Shown in pieces: positions 19,926-28,110 of a DNA stretch of 52,337 bases. The stretch comes from Mariniblastus sp. (GTDB taxonomy: Bacteria > Planctomycetota > Planctomycetia > Pirellulales > Pirellulaceae). The position numbers and the translations under genes are program-made. Position 1 is the stretch's first letter. Every line of letters begins with the position of its first letter. The DNA lies in the NCBI GenBank assembly GCA_011523945.1, contig WTFU01000077.1:2539-54875 (forward strand). The letters run 5' to 3'. The notes under the pieces are model-generated. The model was not told the origin of the DNA. It was given only the letters and a program-made list of their open reading frames with translations, and ran no database searches.

Positions 19926-19956
19926 GGTTTGTCGCTTGGACAAATAGCGGCAAACC
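19926..19956 (+). repeat. Stable intergenic hairpin
   Basis: GGTTTGTCGCT (19926-19936) and AGCGGCAAACC (19946-19956) pair over 11 positions as RNA (one U-G pair) around a nine-base loop; the outer bases GATGG and CCATC can extend it. No T-run follows. It lies between the CxxCH gene and apbE-nqrM and may be an mRNA processing or stability element. Confidence 0.65.
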
Positions 19957-20001
19957 CATCCATGGGCATCCTGAATTTGGGTTACCGATGAGAAATAGAA
20001 A

Positions 20002-21297
20002 ATGAAACCGCGGAATCTCTTCTTACAGTTGCGACGCGGGCTTAGTTTCCTTCTTCTTTTGGCTGTGTCGCTCTATTCGGCGGCCACACTTTCTCAAGAA
20101 AGTGATGTGTCCGTTCCCTTCGATATTTTTGGCAAAACGATGGGGCCGATCGCGTATAAAGTATCCGTCGCACACCACCCCGATTCTGTTTCTCCAACTG
20201 AACTTCAGGAACGTGTCTCAGCAGTTCTCGACAATGTCAATCAACTGATGTCGACCTACCAACCTGATTCGGATGTCAGTCGTTTCAATCGAAGCTCCTC
20301 TACAGAATTTCAACCGGTCGATCCCCAAACCGCTGCAGTCGTCGCCCGAGCAATCGAAATCAGTAAATTAACCGACGGCGCCTTTGATATCACGGTTGGT
20401 CCCGCCGTAGATCTGTGGGATTTCGGACCCAAAAACGCCAATTTCGAAGTACCAACCCTCCAGCAAACCGACGCCATCAAAAACACGATTGGCTATCGCT
20501 ATCTCGATGTTAAACTCGAACCGCCAGCTATCCGAAAACATGTTGGTGCTGTTAGCATCGATCTTTCAGCGATTGCAAAGGGCTATGCGGTCGATCAGGT
20601 TGCGGCGGCTCTAGATGAGTTAGGCTGCAAAAACTTTCTCGTTGAAGTTGGGGGCGAAGTATTTACTCGTGGCCAGCGTTTTTCTGGAGGCAAATGGCGG
20701 ATCGGTGTCGAACGGCCCAATGACTCAGCCGTTAGCTTGTCAAATATCGCTGAAATTTCCAACCAAGCAATGGCGACTTCCGGAGACTATCGGAACTTCC
20801 ATGAAATCGATGGGCGGCGCTACTCCCATACCATCGACCCGCAGACCTGCCGACCGGTCAATCACACGCTCGCGTCTGCCTGTGTTATCTCCGAGGACTG
20901 CATGACCGCAGACGCATTAGCCACAGCAATCATGGTAATGGGCCGAGCAAGAGGACAACAACTGTGTAATGAGTTAGGCGCGGATTGCCTGCTCGTGGAG
21001 CGCGAGTCGGATTTTGGTGAACAATTAACGGAGTACACCTCGAGTACCTTTCCGCTGTTAGAGAAAGCTAAATCGAGCCAATCTCCTACCATTGTCCAGC
21101 AGATACTGCCTGTATTCATTGGCGCAGCCGTCATCTTTGGCTTGGTGATTGTTTCAATGTCTGTCGGCGCAATTTTCGCAAAGAAGCCAATCACGGGGTC
21201 GTGTGGCGGACTGGCGAATCAAACTAATGAGGATGGGGAAACGACCTGCGGAATCTGCTCTAAACCAACCACCGATTGTATCGAAAAAGACCGTTGA
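20002..21297 (+). CDS. ApbE flavin transferase fused to an NqrM domain
   Basis: 431 residues. Residues 1-30 are a signal peptide. Residues about 38-345 are an ApbE FAD:protein FMN transferase domain: IDLSAIAKGYAVDQ, VGGEVF, MATSGDYRNF, SHTIDPQT and the metal-binding Asp304 in MTADALATAI. This enzyme attaches FMN through phosphodiester bonds to the SGAT threonines of NqrB and NqrC. After a short linker comes a membrane helix (about 370-392) and AKKPITGSCGGLANQ plus a Cys cluster (Cys401, 416, 419, 426), which match NqrM (DUF539), the small protein needed to mature the NqrD/NqrE iron site. Signal-periplasmic domain-helix order would place the Cys cluster in the cytoplasm. Normally these are two separate genes. 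Confidence 0.93.
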   Translation: MKPRNLFLQLRRGLSFLLLLAVSLYSAATLSQESDVSVPFDIFGKTMGPIAYKVSVAHHPDSVSPTELQERVSAVLDNVNQLMSTYQPDSDVSRFNRSSSTEFQPVDPQTAAVVARAIEISKLTDGAFDITVGPAVDLWDFGPKNANFEVPTLQQTDAIKNTIGYRYLDVKLEPPAIRKHVGAVSIDLSAIAKGYAVDQVAAALDELGCKNFLVEVGGEVFTRGQRFSGGKWRIGVERPNDSAVSLSNIAEISNQAMATSGDYRNFHEIDGRRYSHTIDPQTCRPVNHTLASACVISEDCMTADALATAIMVMGRARGQQLCNELGADCLLVERESDFGEQLTEYTSSTFPLLEKAKSSQSPTIVQQILPVFIGAAVIFGLVIVSMSVGAIFAKKPITGSCGGLANQTNEDGETTCGICSKPTTDCIEKDR

Positions 21298-21474
21298 ACG
21301 CGCCTAACTCAGAGGTTCCCGCCAGAGGAAGCGGTGCTTCCAATCCGAGCACGACAACCGCGGTAAGACGAACGGGACTCTCAACGTCGAACGAACAACA
21401 AACGAGCAACACGCCTAGTTGGGCGCGTATCAACACAATCCACATTGAGAAATTGCGTTGTACGCGCCCAAACT
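21298..21474. repeat. Triple inverted repeat downstream of apbE-nqrM
   Basis: ACGCGCCTAACT (21298-21309), AGTTGGGCGCGTA (21417-21429) and TACGCGCCCAAACT (21461-21474). The middle copy is the exact complement of the third over GGGCGCGTA and of the first over 11 of 12 bases, so it can form either of two hairpins. This may act in 3'-end formation. Confidence 0.6.
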
Positions 21475-21753
21475 GGCGTTGCTTGAAATGGAGTTTCACA
21501 GAGATCCGTCGGAGTTTCGCCGATTCACTCGCAATTCAATAACACATCTTCATTTAGAACGAAATGATTTGATTTCGGCACCAAAGTGAGCCTTGTAATT
21601 CGTTTGAAAAATAAACTACGATTCGACGTCGAGGAGCGAATGCCGTAAATTATCCGCGATATATCGTCACTAAACATTTCATTCCCCACCCCTAAACGGT
21701 GCAATTAACACGATTTGAGTGCCAACGCCCGGTAAATGGCGGGAATTAAGGGG
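21298..21753. other. Convergent intergenic region with three related inverted repeats
   Basis: About 460 bases between convergent genes. Apart from the GCGCGCC-type elements annotated separately at 21298-21474 I see no gene, and no T-run that would make a textbook terminator. Confidence 0.55.
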
Positions 21754-22902
21754 CTAATTGGGGGACGCCTTTGGATTATCCAAAATAAATCCATCGACGC
21801 CGCGTTGATTAAGATTACACAGATCCTCAATCTCATCAGTGCCGTAAACCCAAACTTCAAGATCCCTTTCGTTTGCTCGTTTCAACATCGCATTGCTCGC
21901 AAAACAGGCTGGTAAAACAAGAATTGGCTCCGAATCAGTCGTGGAAAGTTGTTCCAATCGCTCAAATACCTGAGTTGGCCTCAATAAAACATCCAATCGA
22001 TTTCGCGGGTGCTTCGCCAGAACCGTGTAGCCTATTTGAAAATTCTGCGGAGCAAAATCGGAACTAAAAACCCGCGTTCGCACGTAAGACCTCCATTCAC
22101 GGAGAACTTCGTAATCACCAAAAATTATCACCGATTCATACGCTTTTGGGTGCTGGTTCATTTGATCAACCATCTTATCAAAAGCAACTGTCAATTCCCG
22201 TCCGTCTAAATGATCAGAAAATTTTAAATCCAAAATGATTTTTTGTTTTGAACCAGCAATGAGCTCAAGAAACTCTGAGAAAAAAACAACACGGTCCTTT
22301 TCCGTCGTTCGGTAAGTCGATCCCTTTATTTCGGTTGCTTTTAAATCTTCAATTCGAAGCGGCACCGGTTCCCTCATTTTCTCCGGAAGAATCAACTTGC
22401 CCAAATTAGAATCGTGGTACAACACCAAATCCCGTTCATCGCCAGCAAATGTTCGAAGATCTATTTCAATAAAATCGATACCTTCTTTTACGGCCTTCTC
22501 AATCCCGCGCTTGGTATTACCAATTCTCGTGATCTCGAGTTCACCATCAATCATGGTTTCAACGTTGAGTGCAGAACCGCGATGCCCCACGATCTTGACA
22601 CGTTGGTAAATAATCTCTTCACACCTGATTATCTGCCGAGTATTACCCTGAAGCCATGCCAGTAACGGGTAGCTGAAAACATCTCCTCCTTTCGGGAAAT
22701 TAACGCGCTCGAACAACACGACGCCAACTATGATGACAATTGAAAGTGCCAACACTCCCAGATCTCGCAAGCTGCGGCCAAGTTTGCTTTTCAAAACATT
22801 CCCCAAACACTGGAAAATAGATGTAACTTTCTGTAACGCGTGTCGATCAATCGATTTGTTATCAGGTGCCGACAGCTTTTTCAGCCAGTTCGCACTTGGC
22901 AC
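21754..22902 (-). CDS. Membrane-anchored glycerophosphodiester phosphodiesterase
   Basis: 382 residues starting at GTG (22902), three bases after the stop of the STAS gene, so translation is likely coupled. One membrane helix at about 46-65 anchors the protein. The GDPD TIM-barrel follows: HRG at 107-109, FIEIDLR with Glu146 and Asp148, and YHD with His163-Asp164, the usual metal and catalytic residues, then IILDLKF. Unusually, the HRG is followed by about 20 residues before the segment that aligns with the normal PENT stretch (here IGNTKRGIEKAV). It hydrolyses glycerophosphodiesters to alcohol and glycerol 3-phosphate, probably outside the membrane (inferred). Confidence 0.9.
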   Translation of the reverse strand: MPSANWLKKLSAPDNKSIDRHALQKVTSIFQCLGNVLKSKLGRSLRDLGVLALSIVIIVGVVLFERVNFPKGGDVFSYPLLAWLQGNTRQIIRCEEIIYQRVKIVGHRGSALNVETMIDGELEITRIGNTKRGIEKAVKEGIDFIEIDLRTFAGDERDLVLYHDSNLGKLILPEKMREPVPLRIEDLKATEIKGSTYRTTEKDRVVFFSEFLELIAGSKQKIILDLKFSDHLDGRELTVAFDKMVDQMNQHPKAYESVIIFGDYEVLREWRSYVRTRVFSSDFAPQNFQIGYTVLAKHPRNRLDVLLRPTQVFERLEQLSTTDSEPILVLPACFASNAMLKRANERDLEVWVYGTDEIEDLCNLNQRGVDGFILDNPKASPN

Positions 22903-22905
22903 CGC

Positions 22906-23337
22906 TCACAGCATCAACGCAGTGCCCTCGGCTTCATCACCGCAGATCTTAAAAACCGTATCAAGGTGCATTAATTCGAAAACCTCTAGAACAATCGGCT
23001 CAACATTGCAAAAAACGAGCCTGCCCCCGCGTGCATCCTGAGCTTTCTGAAGCTTAACCAAATTGGAAATCGTACCCGAGTTAATTGTGTTGACCCTGGA
23101 GAAGTCAAGTAATAACTTACGCGGAAATTCTGCATCCTCTATTTTTAATAGACTCTCGACTCCGGAAGAGTCGATTTCCCGCGCCGTAGTTATCATTTCC
23201 TCGCCAAACGCCTGTACCTCACCGCAATTTGGGCACGGAGTATCGCCATCGTCCTGTAAATGAAGCACCGACACGTCCGACTTGCAAACATGGCAGCGAT
23301 GTGGTCGTCCGTCGGTGGTTTTGGAGGAAATAATCAT
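22906..23337 (-). CDS. Zinc-ribbon STAS-domain protein (anti-sigma-factor antagonist-like)
   Basis: 143 residues. The N terminus has two Cys pairs, CHVC (about 15-18) and CPNC (about 35-38), forming a zinc ribbon; the C-terminal half is a STAS domain with the strand-helix LLLDFSRVNTINSGTISNLV. The Ser of NSG stands at the position that is phosphorylated in SpoIIAA-type antagonists. STAS proteins relay signals by binding kinases or anti-sigma factors. The gene lies three bases before the glycerophosphodiesterase, so the two form an operon. Neither a partner kinase nor a sigma factor is in the window. Confidence 0.85.
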   Translation of the reverse strand: MIISSKTTDGRPHRCHVCKSDVSVLHLQDDGDTPCPNCGEVQAFGEEMITTAREIDSSGVESLLKIEDAEFPRKLLLDFSRVNTINSGTISNLVKLQKAQDARGGRLVFCNVEPIVLEVFELMHLDTVFKICGDEAEGTALML

Positions 23338-23494
23338 TTTGTCTCAATGGAAATAAATCGCGGTATTCTTACAACATCGTTTGTACAACTCTCTAACGCC
23401 ACTAGTCTAGCGTTTTTATTCCCCTTTGAGCAGTCCACGACGACTCGATGTTCGAAACAAGCGGTGAAAACGAAAAGTAACCCCGTCGACATTC

Positions 23495-23884
23495 TCAATC
23501 ATCAAGAGGGTGTTTTTTTGGAGGCGCGGCCGGCTTAACTTTCCGAGGGAGGGCTCCGCGAATCCCCAAACTGCCGAATAAAGCCAATATGCCCAGCGCA
23601 TCGGACAGACCCTTGCCAATATCAACTAATTGATAGATCGGCATCCAGGTAGCCGCCCCATTTAGCCTCGAAAATGAATTCAAATTTCCAAATCCATTAA
23701 AAACCGTGGGGGCAAGCGCAAGAGCTGCGCCCAGCAAGTACTGAATAATAAAAAGTGCAATCGACAGTCTAAATAAGAATGAATTTTTAATGCGTTCAGG
23801 TTTAAACACCATAATTACGATTAAGGCCACAAACCAACAACTGACAACCCCTTCAAAGCGACCGCCAAACGGATTCATATTCAT
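23495..23884 (-). CDS. Small membrane protein, unknown
   Basis: 129 residues with about three hydrophobic segments (VVSCWFVALIVIMVF, LFRLSIALFIIQYLLGAALALAP, described here by type, and ALGILALFGSLG) and a Lys/Pro-rich cytoplasmic tail ending KHPLDD. GAGAGGAA lies upstream of the ATG, a good ribosome site. I recognise no family. It is transcribed in the same direction as the neighbouring TPR gene but with 80 bases between them. Confidence 0.75.
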   Translation of the reverse strand: MNMNPFGGRFEGVVSCWFVALIVIMVFKPERIKNSFLFRLSIALFIIQYLLGAALALAPTVFNGFGNLNSFSRLNGAATWMPIYQLVDIGKGLSDALGILALFGSLGIRGALPRKVKPAAPPKKHPLDD

Positions 23885-23962
23885 CGCGTTCCTCTCACTA
23901 TTCTTTGCTTAAGTGCTGTCCATAAAACTCAATTAGTTTTCGAGAGAAAACTATAGAACATG

Positions 23963-24427
23963 CTAATCCTGCTTTATCGCTGGTCCAATTATAACCTCTC
24001 GACTATCAGCTTCTACCTTAGCACGACTAAGATAGGCATTTCCGTCTCGTGGATTTAACTGAATTGCCTGCTCCATGTCTTCGATGGCGGCCTGATAGTC
24101 ACCTAGTCGATGACGCGCAAGACCTCGGTTCAAGAACGCCTCCGGAAAGGCTGGCCGGATTAAAATTGCTCGCGAATAATCCGCGATTGCTTCTTCGTGT
24201 AAACCAATCTTGTAACGCGCAAGGCCACGATAGTAATGAGCCTCTGCATGGCCCGGCTCTAAACGAATCACATTGGTAAAATTGACGATCGCACCCTTGT
24301 AATCGCCCGCATTGGATGCAGAAAGACCCTCTTCCAACTCCGTCGCCGTTTGATCCGCCCAACATCCAATTGCGACTAAGCAAATTACTGCGAAGCCGAT
24401 ACGGAACGAGACTCGGAAGGGTTTCAT
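23963..24427 (-). CDS. TPR lipoprotein
   Basis: 154 residues. The signal sequence ends in the lipobox AIGC (about residues 19-22), predicting a lipid-anchored exported protein. Three tetratricopeptide repeats follow, recognised from the W/L-G-Y-A-F-A-P spacing in GDYKGAIVNFTNVIRLEPGH, HEEAIADYSRAILIRPAF and GDYQAAIEDMEQAIQLNPRD. TPRs form helical protein-binding scaffolds; the partner is unknown. AGGTG precedes the ATG. Confidence 0.88.
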   Translation of the reverse strand: MKPFRVSFRIGFAVICLVAIGCWADQTATELEEGLSASNAGDYKGAIVNFTNVIRLEPGHAEAHYYRGLARYKIGLHEEAIADYSRAILIRPAFPEAFLNRGLARHRLGDYQAAIEDMEQAIQLNPRDGNAYLSRAKVEADSREVIIGPAIKQD

Positions 24428-24931
24428 CTAGACACCTAAAACGTGGAATATTTAATAGCGCGTTTCAAAAGGCAAAGAAGACGATATAAAAAATCGAATC
24501 AATATCTGGTGGGTTAGGACGCTGAAAGATTAATCAACTATCCGATAAATGCGAACAGCAATTCAGCCGAACTCACATCGGCTTGGCTTTTGAATCTCCT
24601 TCGCAAATGCTAGCTTTCGCGACAGCAAGCACCGTGTAGACGAAAACCTCAGGTCCTTAAACGAGGCGCCTCTTTATTTCGTTTGTCATGGGGAAAGCTC
24701 TATCCCAGTACCCATTCTCACTTGCCCCACCCCTTCAAAATCGATCCCCAGCCGGCTAGGTGGGGACGATATTTCCAGTCCAAATTCTATATCAGGCACT
24801 GTTCCCCAGCATCAACGTCACCAATGAAGGAAATTCTTTAAATTCGGCAAACCATCGATCCTACGTTTTATTGACAGAGTTTAACGTCTACCACGACGCG
24901 GCCGGAGTATGGAGCGATTGGCGAGGTAACG
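24428..24931. other. Intergenic region without a supported long gene
   Basis: About 500 bases. An inverted repeat TCCCCA (24745-24750) / TGGGGA (24761-24766) is present. TTGACA at 24871-24876 has no matching -10. A 104-codon frame from 24760 has no ribosome site and an atypical composition; the shorter reading at 24932 is preferred. Confidence 0.5.
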
Positions 24932-25057
24932 ATGAGTTCAAAAAACAAAAAGCAAAAAGTCCGCACCATCGAAGAGCAGGGTTGCATGGCTTTTATCCTT
25001 GGCTGGCTTGTTGCCATTATTGCCTATGGATTTCTGCTCAACTCATGGCTTTATTAG
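24932..25057 (+). CDS. 41-residue single-pass membrane protein
   Basis: A short frame from an ATG with GAGG seven bases upstream. The first 16 residues are basic and polar (SSKNKKQKVRT), followed by one hydrophobic helix (AFILGWLVAIIAYGFLL) and a short C-terminal end. This positive-inside layout is that of a genuine micro-membrane protein. Function is unknown and no neighbour suggests one. Confidence 0.5.
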   Translation: MSSKNKKQKVRTIEEQGCMAFILGWLVAIIAYGFLLNSWLY

Positions 25058-25230
25058 TCATTGGGTTTAATTGAATGCGACAATCAACGCAGATACAAGT
25101 AACTGAAAACGCACCTACAATCGCTTAAGCGTGACCACACTTGCTCCATCGGACAATTGCGCATCGATACGGAAAGGCTCGTCAACCGTTTAGCGCACCG
25201 ATCGGCCGAGTTTTGTAAACCAGGCTCAAA

Positions 25231-25262
25231 ATAAAAAACCACTTGGCAGAACCAAGTGGTTT
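25231..25262 (-). terminator. Intrinsic terminator of the minus-strand oxidoreductase
   Basis: AAACCACTTGG (25236-25246) and CCAAGTGGTTT (25252-25262) form a perfect 11-base stem with a 5-base loop. On the minus strand the stem is followed by a T-run (complement of 25231-25238). It lies 31 bases after the stop codon of the gene at 25293. Confidence 0.9.
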
Positions 25263-25292
25263 CGAAACTACAATTGACTAAGTCATCAACTA

Positions 25293-26630
25293 TCAAACCT
25301 TTAAGATGTCGTAGCCTTCCCGTCGTTTTCTCGCTTGAAAACTTGCAGCCTGGTCGTCGCCAACAATTTGTTCAGCAACAGGATCCCATTTAATTTTTCG
25401 ATTCAATCGAGCGGCAATGCTACTGAGATGGCAGACGGCCATCGCTTGAACATGACTGAATGGATCGGATACCGTTAATCCACCCTCACGGATACAACGA
25501 TAGAAATTATCCTTGTGACCTTCGTGCGGCTTTCCTTTGTACAGCGCGGTCACCGCTTCATCCGTGTACAAATCCTTATCCCAATTCTCCTCGATAGGTT
25601 TCCCGACAATCTTACCTCGGTTAACGAAGATTCGACCTTTGGCGCCTTCAAAAGTAATTCCATTATCACCATGACTGGTGACATCCATGGTGATTCCGTC
25701 GTCAAATTTATGAATCACTGAAAAATCATGAGACGTGTTGTAACAGTCATCGACTGTCGGATAGCCGTTTTTGTACTCAACCGGATGCGAGCAATTCGTT
25801 CCGTCGATCTCTAGAGGCCCTTGCTTAGCACCGTTTTTATTCAGTGCCCACATGGCTATATCGACGTGGTGAGCTCCCCAGTCTGTGAATTTTCCTCCGG
25901 AGTATTCATACCACCAACGGAACTGATAATGCCCACGTTTTTCGCGGTAGTCTTTTACCGGAGCCTGACCTTGCCACATTTCCCAGTTTAGTTCTTCAGG
26001 AACCTCTGCGACCGGAAACGGCCCCCCCTTTGGTGAGCCGTTAATGCCTACCGTTACATGCTTGATGTCGCCCAACACTCCCTGCTGAACCATATTCACC
26101 GCACGCATAAATTTGTTGCGATCACTTCTCTGTTGGGTTCCAACTAGAAACGCCTTGTCACTGTGCTTTTCACAAGCACGTCGAATCAGCTGGTTTTCTT
26201 CCAGAGTCAACGTAAGCGGTTTTTGCACAAAAACATGCTTGCCCGCCTCCAGTGCTTCAACCGCAATTTTGATGTGCCAGTGATCCGGAGTAACGATGCT
26301 GACAACATCGATATCATTCCGATCAAGTACCTTTCGATAATCCTCATATTGATCCGCCTTCCCCTTGCCAATTTTTGCGTCATTCTTAGCGCGGGCGGCG
26401 TGCCTCGAATCTACATCGCAAACTGCGACAATATCGCCGAATCTAGCATGGCCACGGGCATCACCAGTTCCCATACTGCCGACTCCGATACAACCAATGC
26501 TCGGCCGATCATTCTTATCCTGATTCGCGAACGCTTTTTCACTCCAACTAAAATAAGGAGTTATCGCAACCGCACCGCCAGCCCCGGCGGAGTTTTTAAT
26601 AAATTCGCGCCGTGTATTTTTTCTTGTCAT
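25293..26630 (-). CDS. Gfo/Idh/MocA family oxidoreductase, Tat-exported
   Basis: 445 residues from the ATG at 26630, with GGAGATCAA directly upstream; an in-frame ATG 10 codons earlier lacks this. TRREFIKNSAGAGGAVAI is a twin-arginine signal. The Rossmann domain has ATPDHWHIKI-type sequence (here VTPDHWHIKIAVEA) and FVQKPLTLT, where Gln replaces the Glu of EKP but the lysine is kept. GGKFTDWGAHHVDIAMW marks the C-terminal domain. It is a paralogue of the gene at 4034 (same layout and many shared motifs). Substrate unknown. A strong terminator follows. Confidence 0.92.
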   Translation of the reverse strand: MTRKNTRREFIKNSAGAGGAVAITPYFSWSEKAFANQDKNDRPSIGCIGVGSMGTGDARGHARFGDIVAVCDVDSRHAARAKNDAKIGKGKADQYEDYRKVLDRNDIDVVSIVTPDHWHIKIAVEALEAGKHVFVQKPLTLTLEENQLIRRACEKHSDKAFLVGTQQRSDRNKFMRAVNMVQQGVLGDIKHVTVGINGSPKGGPFPVAEVPEELNWEMWQGQAPVKDYREKRGHYQFRWWYEYSGGKFTDWGAHHVDIAMWALNKNGAKQGPLEIDGTNCSHPVEYKNGYPTVDDCYNTSHDFSVIHKFDDGITMDVTSHGDNGITFEGAKGRIFVNRGKIVGKPIEENWDKDLYTDEAVTALYKGKPHEGHKDNFYRCIREGGLTVSDPFSHVQAMAVCHLSSIAARLNRKIKWDPVAEQIVGDDQAASFQARKRREGYDILKV

Positions 26631-26931
26631 TTGATCTCCAGCCATTTTGAAACGCTTCAAACTGAAAAGCGTCGATTCGATAATGTTCTCTCCACAAACT
26701 ATAACGAATTGAAACCCACGGGGACAGAATTATTTGTATTCAGGCCAGTGTTTTCTTGATGGAAAAGGAAAGATCAAAGTATTTGGAAAACTGAATTTAT
26801 TACTGGCAGTTCTAACGGAGAAAAAACGCACTTTATTACAGCCTTGACAAAACTAAGGGCTTACCAAGCGATCAGACAGCCAATCAAAACATTGCGTATT
26901 TTCCAATTTCATTTAAACGCTGGATGCAAAC
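26631..26931. other. Intergenic region, divergent
   Basis: About 300 bases. TTGACA occurs at 26844-26849 on the plus strand but no -10 element stands at the right distance. Nothing else seen. Confidence 0.5.
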
Positions 26932-27165
26932 ATGTTAAACTTCCCACATCGCTCTGTTTCGGAACGTGTTTCACTGGTTGTCAAAATGCGTCAACGGTTC
27001 TGGTACTTTGCAAACGGCTCGGCTAGTGTTGCTATGGTTTTGACCTTATTTCTTGCGCTTTCTTACGGGGTTTGGATGGTTTTTCACTCAGATCTCAATC
27101 ACGCATCACAAGATCCCCGCTCACACGAAATGCTTAGCCACTTACACCAATTCCTACTGCGTTAA
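26932..27165 (+). CDS. Possible 77-residue single-pass membrane protein
   Basis: A short frame with one hydrophobic helix in the middle (ASVAMVLTLFLALSYGVW) flanked by a basic N-terminal part and a His-rich C-terminal part. There is no clear ribosome site and I recognise no family. It precedes the leucine-rich-repeat gene by about 90 bases. The membrane helix is the main support. Confidence 0.4.
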   Translation: MLNFPHRSVSERVSLVVKMRQRFWYFANGSASVAMVLTLFLALSYGVWMVFHSDLNHASQDPRSHEMLSHLHQFLLR

Positions 27166-27251
27166 CAATATCGTTGAGTGGCACAACGGTCCCACCTCGG
27201 TTGGCACTATTACACAATGAATTCCTTGGTCGACTCCGACTTTTAAACCCA

Positions 27252-27998
27252 ATGAATCAAAACGAAGCAAGCAAAACCAGTCCCTTTCTAAGAATCTCTC
27301 TTCGAGTGTTGCTAATTGCGATTCTACTAATCGGCCTAATTTTTGGATTTTGGGTACTGCCCTCCTTGAAGCAGAAAAAGGCAGCAGAATGGGTGAGACA
27401 AAATGGTGGAAATGTTTCATATGTTACTGAAGATAGAGCAGCACAACATTTTTCGAAAGCTGAATACGGTATTTTGGGAATTTGGCCAGGGGTTGATTTC
27501 ATCGACAACATTTCAGGAATTTATTTTTCGAAGTCAATTTCGGACCTCTCTCCCTTGAGTGGCGTGAATCACATCGCTCATCTATCAATCAACGAGTTTG
27601 ACGGTTCAGACTTGTCCCCTATAGCAAACGCAAAGACGTTAGAATCACTCTCAATTCTTAAATCAAAAATCACCCAACTTGACGCACTAAAGGAATTATC
27701 CAACCTCCAATACCTCGAAATTAGCAACTGTGACCTTACCAACATTCAAGGCGTGGCAGACTGCGCAGAGCTTAGATATTTAAAACTCGACAACACACCG
27801 ATTCATGACATCCAAGAATTGCGAAAGCTAACTGGTCTAGAAACGCTGAACCTCTCCAACACAAAGATCACCGATTTCCGACCACTTGAAAGCCTACAAA
27901 ATTTAACAAGACTATCTCTGGGTGGAACAGACGTTTCACCAATGGACCTCAAAAATCTGAGAGCCGCATTACCTAATTGTCATATTGAATCCGACTAA
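27252..27998 (+). CDS. Membrane-anchored leucine-rich-repeat protein
   Basis: 248 residues from the ATG at 27252; a TTG 26 codons earlier is in frame. The N terminus has RISLRVLLIAILLIGLIFG, the R-x-SLR-x-LL membrane-anchor pattern often seen in planctomycete proteins. From about residue 110 come internalin-type leucine-rich repeats of about 22 residues (LQYLEISNCDLTNIQGV, LRYLKLDNTPIHDIQEL, LETLNLSNTKITDFRPL). The repeats form a protein-binding surface, probably facing away from the cytoplasm. Partner unknown. It converges with the symporter gene. Confidence 0.85.
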   Translation: MNQNEASKTSPFLRISLRVLLIAILLIGLIFGFWVLPSLKQKKAAEWVRQNGGNVSYVTEDRAAQHFSKAEYGILGIWPGVDFIDNISGIYFSKSISDLSPLSGVNHIAHLSINEFDGSDLSPIANAKTLESLSILKSKITQLDALKELSNLQYLEISNCDLTNIQGVADCAELRYLKLDNTPIHDIQELRKLTGLETLNLSNTKITDFRPLESLQNLTRLSLGGTDVSPMDLKNLRAALPNCHIESD

Positions 27999-28110
27999 TC
28001 GACGTGCGAACCAAAACTCTGAATTAAGTGCTGTTCTATCAAATGGCCGATTCAAATCTAGTCTTCTGGAACCGATTACTTGCCATTCAACACTCGCGAA
28101 CATTTATAAC

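Noticed and set aside
24871..24876. TTGACA as promoter for the micro-membrane gene
   Set aside because: No AT-rich -10 hexamer at 16-18 bases; GC-rich sequence follows.
24760..25074. 104-codon frame containing the micro-membrane region
   Set aside because: Wrong frame relative to the ribosome site and hydrophobic helix; composition atypical. The 41-codon reading is better supported.
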